This document shows positions 1 to 6,850 of a stretch of 19,211 nucleotides of DNA, in pieces. A model generated the notes under the pieces. It was given only the letters and a program-made list of their open reading frames with translations, was not told where the DNA came from and did not search any database. Source of the DNA: an uncultured Bacilli bacterium (lineage in GTDB: Bacteria; Bacillota_I; Bacilli_A; RF39; UBA660); NCBI GenBank assembly GCA_910578745.1, contig CAJTSN010000033.1, positions 1-19,211 of the forward strand, in the 5' to 3' direction. Position 1 is the first letter of the stretch, and every line of letters starts with the position of its first letter. Position numbers and translations under genes: made by a program.

Positions 1-22
1 CCCCCCCCCATCATTTTGTCAA
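1..22 (-). promoter_or_regulatory. Possible promoter with poly-G spacer, reading out of the window
   Basis: On the minus strand a perfect -35 hexamer TTGACA (positions 22 to 17) is followed by AAATGAT and at least nine consecutive G (positions 9 to 1). A -10 box at the usual 16-18 base spacing would fall at or just past the window edge, so it cannot be seen. The pilin terminator at 37-62 lies just upstream, so this is where a next transcription unit would start. The G run is striking in such AT-rich DNA, but it could also be a contig-end artefact. Confidence 0.3.
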
Positions 23-36
23 CTCTATTTTCACAA

Positions 37-62
37 CAAAAAAAGTGACTTTTCATCACTTT
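37..62 (-). terminator. Intrinsic terminator of the pilin gene
   Basis: On the minus strand AAAGTGA (62-56) pairs with TCACTTT (48-42) across a 7-base loop, followed by a run of T (complement of A38-A44). It lies about 55 bases past the pilin stop codon. Confidence 0.7.
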
Positions 63-116
63 CTTTTCATTTATAAAAAAGGGTTCTACTTTATCTATTT
101 TAATTATACTAAAACG

Positions 117-314
117 TTAATCTACGCAAGTTCCTTCTCCTGGTTTACTTCCTTCAACATAAGTCTTACCAATTAAGTTACAAGAAGATTTTGTCATTGA
201 ATCTTGAAGATATCCACCAAGCAATTTTACAACACTTACGACAACTACACTAATTACAGCAATAATCAACAAATACTCTACTAGTGCTTGTCCCTTTTGA
301 TTCATTATTTTCAT
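117..314 (-). CDS. Flp-type (class III) pilin-like small membrane protein
   Basis: A 65-residue protein with a short charged leader ending in Gly, then GQALVEYLL and about 20 hydrophobic residues. This is the class III signal-peptide layout of Flp/Tad pilins: cleavage after Gly by a prepilin peptidase, Glu at +5 of the mature protein, followed by Tyr, and a hydrophobic assembly helix. The soluble tail carries two cysteines near its end that could form a disulfide. I chose the ATG at 314 because GGAGGG lies 7 bases ahead of it; an ATG two codons upstream (320) almost touches that ribosome site. The gene stands alone behind its own promoter and terminator, divergent from a DUF192 gene. No other Tad pilus genes (ATPase, TadB/C, prepilin peptidase) lie in the window. 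The fold assignment is fairly firm; use as a pilus subunit is inferred. Confidence 0.75.
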   Translation of the reverse strand: MKIMNQKGQALVEYLLIIAVISVVVVSVVKLLGGYLQDSMTKSSCNLIGKTYVEGSKPGEGTCVD

Positions 315-345
315 CTCCATACCCTCCTAGCATCTATCTATATCT

Positions 346-374
346 ATCTTATACTCTTTTTGCTCTTTTGTCAA
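346..374 (-). promoter_or_regulatory. Promoter of the Flp-type pilin gene
   Basis: Minus strand TTGACA (374-369), 17-base spacer, TAAGAT (351-346). The -35 is consensus. The start site would lie about 25 bases before the pilin start codon. The -35 overlaps the candidate -35 of the divergent DUF192 gene. Confidence 0.65.
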
Positions 375-394
375 ACGTTTTTATATGTTATACT
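368..394 (+). promoter_or_regulatory. Promoter of the DUF192 gene (extended -10)
   Basis: Plus strand TGTTATACT (386-394) is an extended -10 box (TGn then TATACT). TTGTCA at 368-373 could act as -35 with a short 15-base spacer. Its place ahead of the start at 416 fits. Confidence 0.45.
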
Positions 395-415
395 CATAAT
401 AGGTATGGTGATTCT

Positions 416-718
416 ATGCAGTTTACAATCAAAAAATGTAAATCATTTAAAGAACGCTTTTTAGGAATGATGTTTATAAAAGAAAAAAAAGAAATTGGGT
501 ACTATTTTCACCATTGCCACTCCATTCACACCTTTTTCTGCTATTTTCCCTTAGACATTGTTTTACTTGATAAAAAAGACGACATTATAGAAATTAAAAA
601 GAATATCAAACCATGGCGCATTTACTTTTTTAAATGTTACTCTATTTTAGAAATACCTAGTGGAAAAATGCCCATTACAATTAAGGAACATATAAAAAAT
701 ATGAATAAAAAATCCTAA
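416..718 (+). CDS. DUF192 (UPF0127) family protein
   Basis: A 100-residue protein with the DUF192 order of motifs: KSFKERFLGMMF near the N-terminus (family pattern with a Gly-Leu/Met-Met-Phe core), a central stretch ending FPLDIVLLD, then IIEIKKNIKPW and LEIPSGK near the end. The family's usual central Trp-Met-Lys-Asn is here HTFFCY, so this is a divergent member. The molecular role of DUF192 is not established. No signal peptide is seen, although some relatives are secreted. I chose the ATG at 416 because the upstream extension has no family similarity and crosses the promoter; a weak GGTG ribosome site lies 5 bases ahead. The stop codon is inside a bidirectional terminator shared with the convergent SIMPL gene. 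Confidence 0.7.
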   Translation: MQFTIKKCKSFKERFLGMMFIKEKKEIGYYFHHCHSIHTFFCYFPLDIVLLDKKDDIIEIKKNIKPWRIYFFKCYSILEIPSGKMPITIKEHIKNMNKKS

Positions 719-739
719 TGAATCGTTAGGACTTTTTTT
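707..739. terminator. Bidirectional terminator between DUF192 and SIMPL genes
   Basis: TCCTAA (713-718) pairs with TTAGGA (726-731) across a 7-base loop. Seven T follow on the plus strand (733-739) and six on the minus strand (complement of 707-712), so the hairpin can end both convergent transcripts. Stop codons of both genes lie in or beside it. Confidence 0.8.
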
Positions 740-1394
740 ATATAGTCACCCATAGACAATATAGGGTTTCCGTTAACACAATATCTTCAGGAGTAAACGT
801 ATTTTCTATTCTTTGTAAAGTGTTCTCCCCTGCTCTTTCCATATATATATTTTCTGAATCAAGTCTTGTTGGTGAAATATAGTTTGTTGTAAAAGGATTA
901 AAATCAACTTTTTGGCAATCTTTTAATGTCTTTCCCGAAGCAAGTGCAATCGCTAAAGCTTGCTTATAGGCATCCTGATAAGCCTTAGTTATAAGACTTT
1001 TTCTACAAGCCTCTTCTTCCTTTATTCCAAAATGGACAATACACTTTGGTGGTGTTGCCATTTTAGATATAGAAACAAATAAATTCGCTATCCTTTTTCT
1101 ATCATAATCCATAGTAAATGATGCCATTTGATGAAACGAATAGCCATCCTTCACGTATTGGCCAGTTTCTTGATTATATTTTTGATCTTCTTTTATGACA
1201 AAGCTTCTTGTTTTCAAATCTTCTCTTTTAAAATGATTGGGAAGAAAGATGTTTTCTATAAACCATTCTACATGATCAACACCTTCTTGTAATACTTCAT
1301 CATAAGAGTTTCCTTTCACAACAAACTGAATCGTAAAGATTGCTTCATCAGGTACAAAAGTATCTTTTCCTGTTCCTTGTACTATTATCTCCAT
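738..1394 (-). CDS. SIMPL domain protein (DUF541 / YggE-like)
   Basis: A 218-residue protein. It begins with the SIMPL pattern MEIIVQGTGKDTFVPDEAIFTIQF, shown here in parts: a V-x-G-x-G strand, then P-D-x-A and alternating hydrophobic residues. The C-terminal half has a K-A-x-x-D-A-x-x-Q-A-x-x-x-A-x-A-x-G helix typical of YggE relatives. Their role is poorly defined; some have been linked to oxidative stress. No signal peptide, unlike E. coli YggE, so it is probably cytosolic. The start at 1394 has GAAGGA 6 bases upstream; an in-frame extension to 1445 overlaps queH and has no family similarity. It starts 2 bases after the queH stop, so the two are probably translationally coupled as the last gene of trpS-queH-SIMPL. 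Confidence 0.75.
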   Translation of the reverse strand: MEIIVQGTGKDTFVPDEAIFTIQFVVKGNSYDEVLQEGVDHVEWFIENIFLPNHFKREDLKTRSFVIKEDQKYNQETGQYVKDGYSFHQMASFTMDYDRKRIANLFVSISKMATPPKCIVHFGIKEEEACRKSLITKAYQDAYKQALAIALASGKTLKDCQKVDFNPFTTNYISPTRLDSENIYMERAGENTLQRIENTFTPEDIVLTETLYCLWVTI

Positions 1395-1396
1395 AT

Positions 1397-2011
1397 TTAT
1401 CCTTCTTTCTGTAAACAATCTTGATGGGCATATTGACACCCACAATAATCCTGTCTATATAATGAAAATTCCCTCGCATATAGAATTGATTTTTTATATC
1501 CCTCTCTCTTTTTAAAATCACTCACTAAAAAAGGAATCCCTACCTCTTTTTCTATAGAAAGGCCTATCGCATTAATCACATCTGCATTTTTATGAGGACT
1601 GACAGTTAATGTCGTTGCGAAAAAATCATACTTATTCTTAGCCATAGTTGCTGTTTTCATCAAACGTAAACGAAAACAAATGCTACATCGGGCTCCTCCC
1701 TCTTTTTCTTTTTCAAATCCCTTTATTTTTTCTTCATAGAGAGAATTTTCATAATCACAATCTAAGAAGGAAACATCCATCGACTTTTTATAAGCTTCAA
1801 TTAATCGAATCTGTTCCTTTTTTCTTTTTATATATTCCTCTTTTGGTTCTATGTTTGGATTATAATAGAAAACTGTTACTTTCAAATAATTTGAAAGCTC
1901 ACGAATGACATAACTGCTACAAGGACCACAACAGGAATGAAGTAAAAGACTCTTCCCTCTATTTTTCTCTAGTAGGTTTCTCATTTCTGCATCATAGTTT
2001 ATTTTATGCAT
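1397..2011 (-). CDS. queH: Epoxyqueuosine reductase QueH
   Basis: A 204-residue protein of the QueH (former DUF208) family, which carries out the last step of tRNA queuosine synthesis, reducing epoxyqueuosine to queuosine; it replaces the unrelated cobalamin-dependent QueG. Family motifs are all present: HSCCGPCS at residues 25-32, YYNPNIEP at 49-56, DCDYE near 85, the CxxC pair at C109/C112, the ATTL..SPHK segment near 132-141, DFKKREGY at 165-172, and LYRQDYCGC at 184-192. The cysteines (C27, C28, C31, C109, C112, C190, C192) fit the metal/iron-sulfur ligands of the family. GAGGA precedes the ATG by about 9 bases. It lies 2 bases past trpS. No other queuosine genes are in the window, so queuine or precursor may be salvaged. 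Confidence 0.93.
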   Translation of the reverse strand: MHKINYDAEMRNLLEKNRGKSLLLHSCCGPCSSYVIRELSNYLKVTVFYYNPNIEPKEEYIKRKKEQIRLIEAYKKSMDVSFLDCDYENSLYEEKIKGFEKEKEGGARCSICFRLRLMKTATMAKNKYDFFATTLTVSPHKNADVINAIGLSIEKEVGIPFLVSDFKKREGYKKSILYAREFSLYRQDYCGCQYAHQDCLQKEG

Positions 2012-2013
2012 TT

Positions 2014-3102
2014 TTACTTTTCCTCATATTTCTTTTCCTGTTCCTCTAAAAAAGATAGGTTTTCAAAATAATTGATCTTCATAGCTCTTTTCACTTCTTG
2101 CATCGTTTCCATCGCAACCATTCTTGCTTTTTTACTTCCATCTTCTAGAATTTTATATATTCCTTTAATATTTTTACTAAGTTCTTCTCTTCTTTCTCGA
2201 ATAGGTCTTATCTCTTCTTGAAGAACTTGATTTAGAAAACGTTTTATTTTTACGTCTCCTAATCCTCCTTTTTGGTAATGTGCTTTCAATTCATCTAAAT
2301 TTTGATATTCACTTAGATATTTTTTAAAATGCTCGTCTTTACAAAAAGCTTCTAAATAAATAAAGACAGGGTTTCCCTCTACACAACCAGGGTCTTCTAC
2401 TCGCAAATGGTTTGGATCAGTAAACATGGCCATAACTTTCTTCTCAATTTCCTCTTCTGTATCGGCTAAATAAATACAATTTCCAAGTGATTTACTCATC
2501 TTTGCTTTTCCATCAAGTCCCGGTAACCTAGAACAAATTTCATTATCTGGAAGTAAAGCCTCTGGCTCTACTAAAACTTCTTCGTAAGTATGATTAAAAC
2601 TACGTACAATCTCACGTGCTTGTTCTAACATAGGGAGCTGATCATCCCCAACTGGAACAATATTTGCCTTAAAAGCGGTTATATCAGCCGTTTGACTAAT
2701 TGGATAAGTTAAAAAACCAACGGGAATACTTGTCTCGAAATTTCTAAGTTTAATTTCATTTTTTACGGTAGGATTCCTCTCTAACCTAGATAGGGTTACT
2801 AAATTCATATAATAAAATGTAAGTTCAGTAAGTTCTGGTATTTGCGATTGAATAAAAATAGTTACTCTACTTGGATCGAGTCCACATGCCAAATAATCTA
2901 ATGCCACTTCAAGAATGTTTTGTCTAACTTTCTCTAAATTATAAGCATTATCCGTAATCGCTTGACTATCTGCAATCATAACATACATCTCATCAAAACA
3001 ACCTGCATTTTGTAATTCAACTCTTCTTTTTAAAGAGCCAACATAATGACCTAAATGAAGTCTACCTGTAGGTCTATCTCCTGTTAACATTACCTTTTTC
3101 AA
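2014..3102 (-). CDS. trpS: Tryptophanyl-tRNA synthetase
   Basis: A 362-residue class Ic aminoacyl-tRNA synthetase that charges tRNA-Trp. The N-terminal GDRPTGRLHLGHYVG holds the HIGH motif as HLGH (residues 16-19), and KMSKS is at 201-205, both needed for ATP binding and adenylate formation. The GDRPTG form matches the branch seen in streptococci and related Bacilli. It is somewhat longer than the usual 330-340 residues, with a Lys/Glu-rich C-terminus. The start codon appears to be TTG: GAGGTGA lies 6 bases ahead of it, while the next in-frame ATG (codon 5) is 18 bases away. First gene of trpS-queH-SIMPL, with a strong promoter just upstream. I see no T-box leader in the short 5' region. Confidence 0.96.
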   Translation of the reverse strand: MKKVMLTGDRPTGRLHLGHYVGSLKRRVELQNAGCFDEMYVMIADSQAITDNAYNLEKVRQNILEVALDYLACGLDPSRVTIFIQSQIPELTELTFYYMNLVTLSRLERNPTVKNEIKLRNFETSIPVGFLTYPISQTADITAFKANIVPVGDDQLPMLEQAREIVRSFNHTYEEVLVEPEALLPDNEICSRLPGLDGKAKMSKSLGNCIYLADTEEEIEKKVMAMFTDPNHLRVEDPGCVEGNPVFIYLEAFCKDEHFKKYLSEYQNLDELKAHYQKGGLGDVKIKRFLNQVLQEEIRPIRERREELSKNIKGIYKILEDGSKKARMVAMETMQEVKRAMKINYFENLSFLEEQEKKYEEK

Positions 3103-3125
3103 ATCAAATCACCTCAATATATCTT

Positions 3126-3154
3126 ATTATAAATTATTTTCTTTCAATTGTAAA
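3126..3154 (-). promoter_or_regulatory. Promoter of trpS-queH-SIMPL operon
   Basis: Minus strand TTTACA (3154-3149), exactly 17 bases, TATAAT (3131-3126), about 24 bases before the TTG start of trpS. The predicted untranslated leader is very short. Confidence 0.75.
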
Positions 3155-3174
3155 TGACAAGAAAAATCATATAA

Positions 3175-3618
3175 TCATTCACTACAGAATTTATATGCTT
3201 CTATTCCTATATCTTGCCATTGTTGATAATCAAACAACTTAAGTTCGTAAATTCTACTCGTTTTTTTACAAATCCTGTTTTTTGTGCAATAGAAGCACGC
3301 CTCTCATTCGTAGGACACATTAAAATTCTATCTCTATTTTCTCGAAAAAAGATCCTTACCACAAACGCAAGAACCAGCTGCCCAATTCCTCTATTTTGAA
3401 ATCTACTGACAATATGATAGTTCATTATATTTTGTAAGTGGTAATATGAATTCAAAAAATACGTTGTGATTTCTAAAACGGTATTCAAAAGGATCCATCG
3501 TATCTATTACTCTTTTTGAATCGATCATTAAAGCTTCACCCTCTTTAAATAGAAATCATTCGAATACGATTTCTTTATTGCCATATTGAATTATTTTATT
3601 ATTACATAAATATCGCAT
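3175..3618 (-). pseudogene. Decayed GNAT family N-acetyltransferase
   Basis: GNAT-like sequence is spread over three reading frames. Frame one runs from an ATG at 3618 but has an in-frame TGA after about 20 codons, then stays open through DPFEYRFRNH to a TAG near 3410. Frame two holds the acetyl-CoA binding motif as RFQNRGIG and, further on, PTNERRASIAQKTGF, the usual GNAT motif B pattern (Asn, then Ala, then Lys-x-Gly-Phe). Frame three adds a plausible C-terminus, FDYQQWQDIGIEAYKF, ending at the TGA at 3175. Joined, the pieces give roughly 147 residues, a normal GNAT length. Two frameshifts and one stop indicate a dead gene, unless sequencing errors are responsible. No substrate can be assigned. 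Confidence 0.6.
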
Positions 3619-3977
3619 AAAGTAACTCTCACAAAATTAAGTAGAAATTCATTTATTTAATCCTTCTCTTTCCATTTTCTAATACGAATTCCACAACAAA
3701 AAACGATGCCTTTCTAAAATCTCGCCATGGAACACATATAGTAGACTTTCACCAACTAGATAAAACCATGCTAAAATCACAATAGAAAAAGTCCCTTAAG
3801 GACTTTCCACTTTAATTATAAGTTTTTAGGTATTTATTAAAGTATAGTAAGGAGTGTATTCATTTTTTATGTTTTTTACTTTTCTTATTTTATCATCTAT
3901 CACCTCTTCTCATGATTTCATTATAGAAGATGTTTGTGAAGATTCTATGTAATTTATGTGATATTTTTAAGACAATG
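3619..3977. other. Non-coding stretch with possible gene remnants
   Basis: No intact gene is visible. On the minus strand between 3780 and 3656 one frame contains a coding-like run (VPWRDFRKASFFVVEFVLENG) interrupted upstream by a stop, which may be the tail of another decayed gene next to the GNAT remnant; I do not recognise it. The rest is very AT-rich. A hairpin at 3785-3806 is listed separately. Confidence 0.35.
3785..3806 (-). terminator. Orphan terminator-like hairpin
   Basis: Minus strand AAAGTCC (3806-3800) pairs with GGACTTT (3794-3788) across a 5-base loop, then two more T and C. It sits between the RNase J terminator and the decayed region, so it may be a second RNase J terminator or belong to a lost gene. 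Confidence 0.4.
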
Positions 3978-3996
3978 AAAAAAGGTTTTTCAACCT
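3978..3996 (-). terminator. Intrinsic terminator of the RNase J-like gene
   Basis: Minus strand AGGTT (3996-3992), GAAA tetraloop, AACCT (3987-3983) and a T run (complement of 3978-3983), immediately after the stop codon. The stem is short but has a stable GNRA-type loop. Confidence 0.6.
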
Positions 3997-3997
3997 C

Positions 3998-5581
3998 TTA
4001 TACTTCACTAATCACAACCAAAATCATAGGTTTGCATTCTGTTTCTTTAAATAAAAACTTTCCAAGTTTATCACGAATACCTGTTTTAATTTTAGTAAAA
4101 TCAACATGATTTTTCGTGATATTTGCATAAATAAATCCTTTGGTAATAATTTCTGGACCAGCTAAAACTTTTTTCGATGCTTTTTCAATTGTAGTACTTA
4201 CTAAAACGATTCCATTTTCTGATAACATTTCTCTATCTTTTACAACAACTTCGTTCACATCTTTCGCATTTTTCCCGTCCACTAATATTTCATCTGTCTT
4301 TATATATTCACTTGTTTCTTTTACTTCACCATTCTCAAAAAATGTAACTTGTCCATTCAAACGTAAGAGAATGTTCTCTTCATTCATCCCTACTTTTAAT
4401 GCCGCTTTTTTATTTTCTACTTGATGACGATATTCGCCAATTACTGGAAAATAATATTTCGGATTCATCAAGTTAATCATCATCATCAAATCTTCACTAG
4501 AAGCATGATTTGATAAATATTTTTTTGTAGAGAATATAATTAAATTGGATCCTATCTTAGCAATTTCATCATAAATTTTTGTAGCTCGTCTTTCCATTCC
4601 TTCATAAACAGGGGAAGCAAAAACAACAGTATCTTCTTCCTTAATCGTAACAAACTTATCATACCCTTTAATAATACGGGTGATATTTGAAAATGGTTTT
4701 TCCCGTTCATCGGAAATCAGTACGACTGTCCGCTCATCATTTAGACTTCTAAATCCCTTCATCTTCTTTACATCAAAATCAAGATAATGATTTTTAATCG
4801 CATCATTGATTGTATTTTCTAACCGTTTTCCTAAAATAACAATATTTCTATTTGTTTTATTAATCTCTGTAAGTAATTCCTGTAAACGATAAAATTGACT
4901 ATCAAAAATATTGAAAAGAATACGACCATCATTTTGTTCTAATACGTCTCGTACTTCCCCATAAATACGATTATTTGGAGAAGTATATCCTTCTTTTTCC
5001 GCATAAATGGACTCACTCATTAAACACAATACACCTTGTTTTCCTACATAAGCAAGTTTCCCAATATCGGTTTTATAAGGACCTAACATTTTCTGATCAA
5101 ACACAAAATTTCCTGTATATACAATCGCTCCATCGGCTGTATTAATGACATACCCAACTGTTCCCGGAATGGAATGCGTTAAAGAAATAGGAAAAACAGT
5201 CGCTTTTCTAAATTTAATCGTTTTATGTGGTTCTATAATTTTTAAATTTGTTGCTTCTACATGATCTTCTTTAAGTTCATTTTGAATGATATTCATTGTA
5301 AACTCTGTAGCATAAACAGGCATATCTGGAATTTCAGAGAGAATATCAGATAAAGCGCCCATTTGTTCATCATGACCATGTGTAATAAAAATACCTTTTA
5401 TTTTTTTTCGATTTTCTCTTAAATAATCAAAATTAGGAATAATATAATCAATACCTAACATTTTATCATCAGGGTATTTTAAACCAGCATCTAATATATA
5501 TATTTCGTTTTCAACACTCACTGCATACATGTTTTTTCCACGTTCATTTAAACCACCTAAAGCTGTAATTTTTATTTTCAT
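3998..5581 (-). CDS. RNase J-family protein, probably catalytically impaired (RNase J2-like)
   Basis: A 527-residue metallo-beta-lactamase/beta-CASP protein with full RNase J layout: split beta-lactamase domain (residues 1 to about 205 and about 345-440), beta-CASP insert between, and the C-terminal dimer domain ending PMILVVISEV. RNase J enzymes are 5' exo/endo ribonucleases in mRNA decay. Key metal ligands differ from the active consensus: HGHxDH is HGHDEQ (68-73), the GDF motif is GNF (N158), and PVHGEYR is PVIGEYR (I381). H68, H70, H136 and H359 remain. This suggests a partner or regulatory subunit like RNase J2 rather than a nuclease. The ATG at 5581 is preceded by AAAGGAGGG; an upstream GTG (5599) would place that site inside the gene. 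It has its own promoter and terminator. Confidence 0.88.
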   Translation of the reverse strand: MKIKITALGGLNERGKNMYAVSVENEIYILDAGLKYPDDKMLGIDYIIPNFDYLRENRKKIKGIFITHGHDEQMGALSDILSEIPDMPVYATEFTMNIIQNELKEDHVEATNLKIIEPHKTIKFRKATVFPISLTHSIPGTVGYVINTADGAIVYTGNFVFDQKMLGPYKTDIGKLAYVGKQGVLCLMSESIYAEKEGYTSPNNRIYGEVRDVLEQNDGRILFNIFDSQFYRLQELLTEINKTNRNIVILGKRLENTINDAIKNHYLDFDVKKMKGFRSLNDERTVVLISDEREKPFSNITRIIKGYDKFVTIKEEDTVVFASPVYEGMERRATKIYDEIAKIGSNLIIFSTKKYLSNHASSEDLMMMINLMNPKYYFPVIGEYRHQVENKKAALKVGMNEENILLRLNGQVTFFENGEVKETSEYIKTDEILVDGKNAKDVNEVVVKDREMLSENGIVLVSTTIEKASKKVLAGPEIITKGFIYANITKNHVDFTKIKTGIRDKLGKFLFKETECKPMILVVISEV

Positions 5582-5612
5582 TTTTTCCCTCCTTTCCACT
5601 TCTCGCCACTTT

Positions 5613-5641
5613 ATTATAACAAATTTAAAGGCAATAGTAAA
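5613..5641 (-). promoter_or_regulatory. Promoter of the RNase J-like gene
   Basis: Minus strand TTTACT (5641-5636), 17-base spacer, TATAAT (5618-5613) with an upstream TG giving an extended -10. It lies about 30 bases ahead of the ATG at 5581. Confidence 0.7.
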
Positions 5642-5655
5642 GTATTCAAGATTTT

Positions 5656-5702
5656 AAATACGTAGAATAAAGACCTTATTCTATTTGATAAAATTCGTAT
5701 TT
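5656..5702. repeat. Nested inverted repeat upstream of the RNase J promoter
   Basis: TAGAATAA (5663-5670) is a perfect inverted copy of TTATTCTA (5676-5683) around a 5-base centre. It is nested inside AAATACG (5656-5662) and CGTATTT (5696-5702). It ends 15 bases upstream of the -35 box of the RNase J promoter and lacks a clear T run on the minus strand. It could be an operator or a 3' structure of the upstream gene. Confidence 0.45.
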
Positions 5703-5799
5703 TTAATAAAAGATGAAATCGAAAAATACTCTAAACATATAAAAAATTTTAAGTAGGCATAGGCTATGTCAATATTCTTTTTTATTGTACCTTCTTCAT

Positions 5800-5839
5800 A
5801 AAAAAAGAAAAAGTGATTTTTTAATACAAACCTTTTTCT
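5800..5839 (-). terminator. Weak candidate terminator of the membrane protein gene
   Basis: Minus strand AGAAAAAG (5839-5832) can pair with CTTTTTCT (5813-5806) across an 18-base loop, followed by T (complement of 5800-5805). The stem has only two G-C pairs, so support is modest. Confidence 0.3.
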
Positions 5840-5843
5840 AATT

Positions 5844-6620
5844 TCATTCCTTGCAAGTGTTTAAGACACTTTCCACTAATTTTTTTTGAACGATTTGTGG
5901 TTCCTTAAAAACGCCATTTCCTTCATATTGAATTTCATAAGTTCCACCTACAATTGTATTTTCATCTATACCATTTAAAGACCACTCTGACTTTTTACAC
6001 AAATCAACTTCCTTATTAGCATTCAATTGTAATGTATTCCCATGATATAATCTCGTTGCATCTACTAAAATCTTTTTCCCTTTAATTTGATAACTCGTAC
6101 TTTGTAACCACATATTTAAAGAAGAATCTAAATATTCATAAGAAAATATTTCTTTTGCATCTTTCGTATAAGCGTGAAGCGTATTTCCTCCAATATCGCA
6201 GCCATCATGATAACTAATTAAAATGATATCTTCTACTACACCTAAAGTAGCTGGTCCCCCACATAAGGAGGTTTTTGAATGAATGACTGTATCCCCTATT
6301 TTAATTTTATCTAAATAGGTATAATCTTCATTTTTTACTTTCTCATAAGTGACAGTCACTGGACCATTTGAAAGTTCTAAGTCGTAAGTACATGTAGCAT
6401 CACATTCAAATTCAACCTGATACCCATCTTCCTCTACCTTTACAATTCCATCTTCTTCTGGCTTATTTTCTTTCGGCTTACTTTCCATGATCATATAAAT
6501 CACAACACTTACTATAGCAATAATGAATAACAACAAAATAAAAATAATTACCTTATTTCCTCCTCCATGGTTTCCCATATGCTCATTTGCCAATTCCTCA
6601 TAAATTTGCTCTTCTTCCAT
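5844..6620 (-). CDS. Membrane-anchored six-cysteine protein of unknown function
   Basis: A 258-residue protein I do not recognise. Residues 1-23 are acidic then Gly/His-rich and end in a Lys; residues 24-45 form one strong hydrophobic segment; a Lys/Glu/Pro linker follows and then a mostly beta-like domain of about 200 residues. This predicts a single-pass protein with a short cytoplasmic N-terminus and an extracellular domain. Six cysteines (73, 77, 120, 141, 208, 256) all lie outside the membrane segment and could form three disulfides, unusual for a low-GC Gram-positive surface protein. The ATG at 6620 follows GGAGG by about 4 bases. It stops with TGA, the only such stop seen in an intact gene here. 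It sits alone after rpoC with its own promoter. Confidence 0.7.
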   Translation of the reverse strand: MEEEQIYEELANEHMGNHGGGNKVIIFILLLFIIAIVSVVIYMIMESKPKENKPEEDGIVKVEEDGYQVEFECDATCTYDLELSNGPVTVTYEKVKNEDYTYLDKIKIGDTVIHSKTSLCGGPATLGVVEDIILISYHDGCDIGGNTLHAYTKDAKEIFSYEYLDSSLNMWLQSTSYQIKGKKILVDATRLYHGNTLQLNANKEVDLCKKSEWSLNGIDENTIVGGTYEIQYEGNGVFKEPQIVQKKLVESVLNTCKE

Positions 6621-6666
6621 AAATCCTCCCTATTCTATCTATACCCATATGATTTCTTCTAATTCT

Positions 6667-6695
6667 ATTATACACTAAATTCAAATTTTTGTATA
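6667..6695 (-). promoter_or_regulatory. Promoter of the six-cysteine membrane protein gene
   Basis: Minus strand TATAAT (6672-6667) with TATACA (6695-6690) as a weak -35 at 17 bases, about 45 bases ahead of the start codon. The rpoC terminator lies upstream, so a separate promoter is expected. Confidence 0.5.
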
Positions 6696-6850
6696 ACTAG
6701 AAATGAATCCGTTTCTAATAATTTTTGCATCAAATTAAGACAAAATTTCACAATGATACAAGAATGAACAAATTGATTCTTTAAAAGTGAAAAAGAAAAT
6801 AAACCTTGTCTCTTTGAAATTAAAATTTCAGTAAATTTTTCAAAATAGAG

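Noticed and set aside
284..415. N-terminal extension of the DUF192 protein
   Set aside because: It crosses the promoter and the pilin ribosome site on the other strand and lacks family similarity.
1395..1445. Seventeen-codon N-terminal extension of the SIMPL protein
   Set aside because: It overlaps queH and lacks family similarity; a good ribosome site precedes the ATG at 1394.
3103..3206. T-box riboswitch ahead of trpS
   Set aside because: The leader between the TATAAT and the start codon is only about 20 bases, too short for a T-box, and no T-box sequence is seen.
3559..3561. TGA read as Trp (recoded genetic code)
   Set aside because: The conserved genes use TGG for Trp and contain no in-frame TGA; the TGA here lies in a gene that also has two frameshifts, so decay explains it.
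3869..3952. Small plus-strand ORF of 27 codons with AAGGAG upstream
   Set aside because: The ribosome site is 14 bases from the ATG, the peptide resembles nothing I know, and the region is otherwise decayed; chance in AT-rich DNA is likelier.
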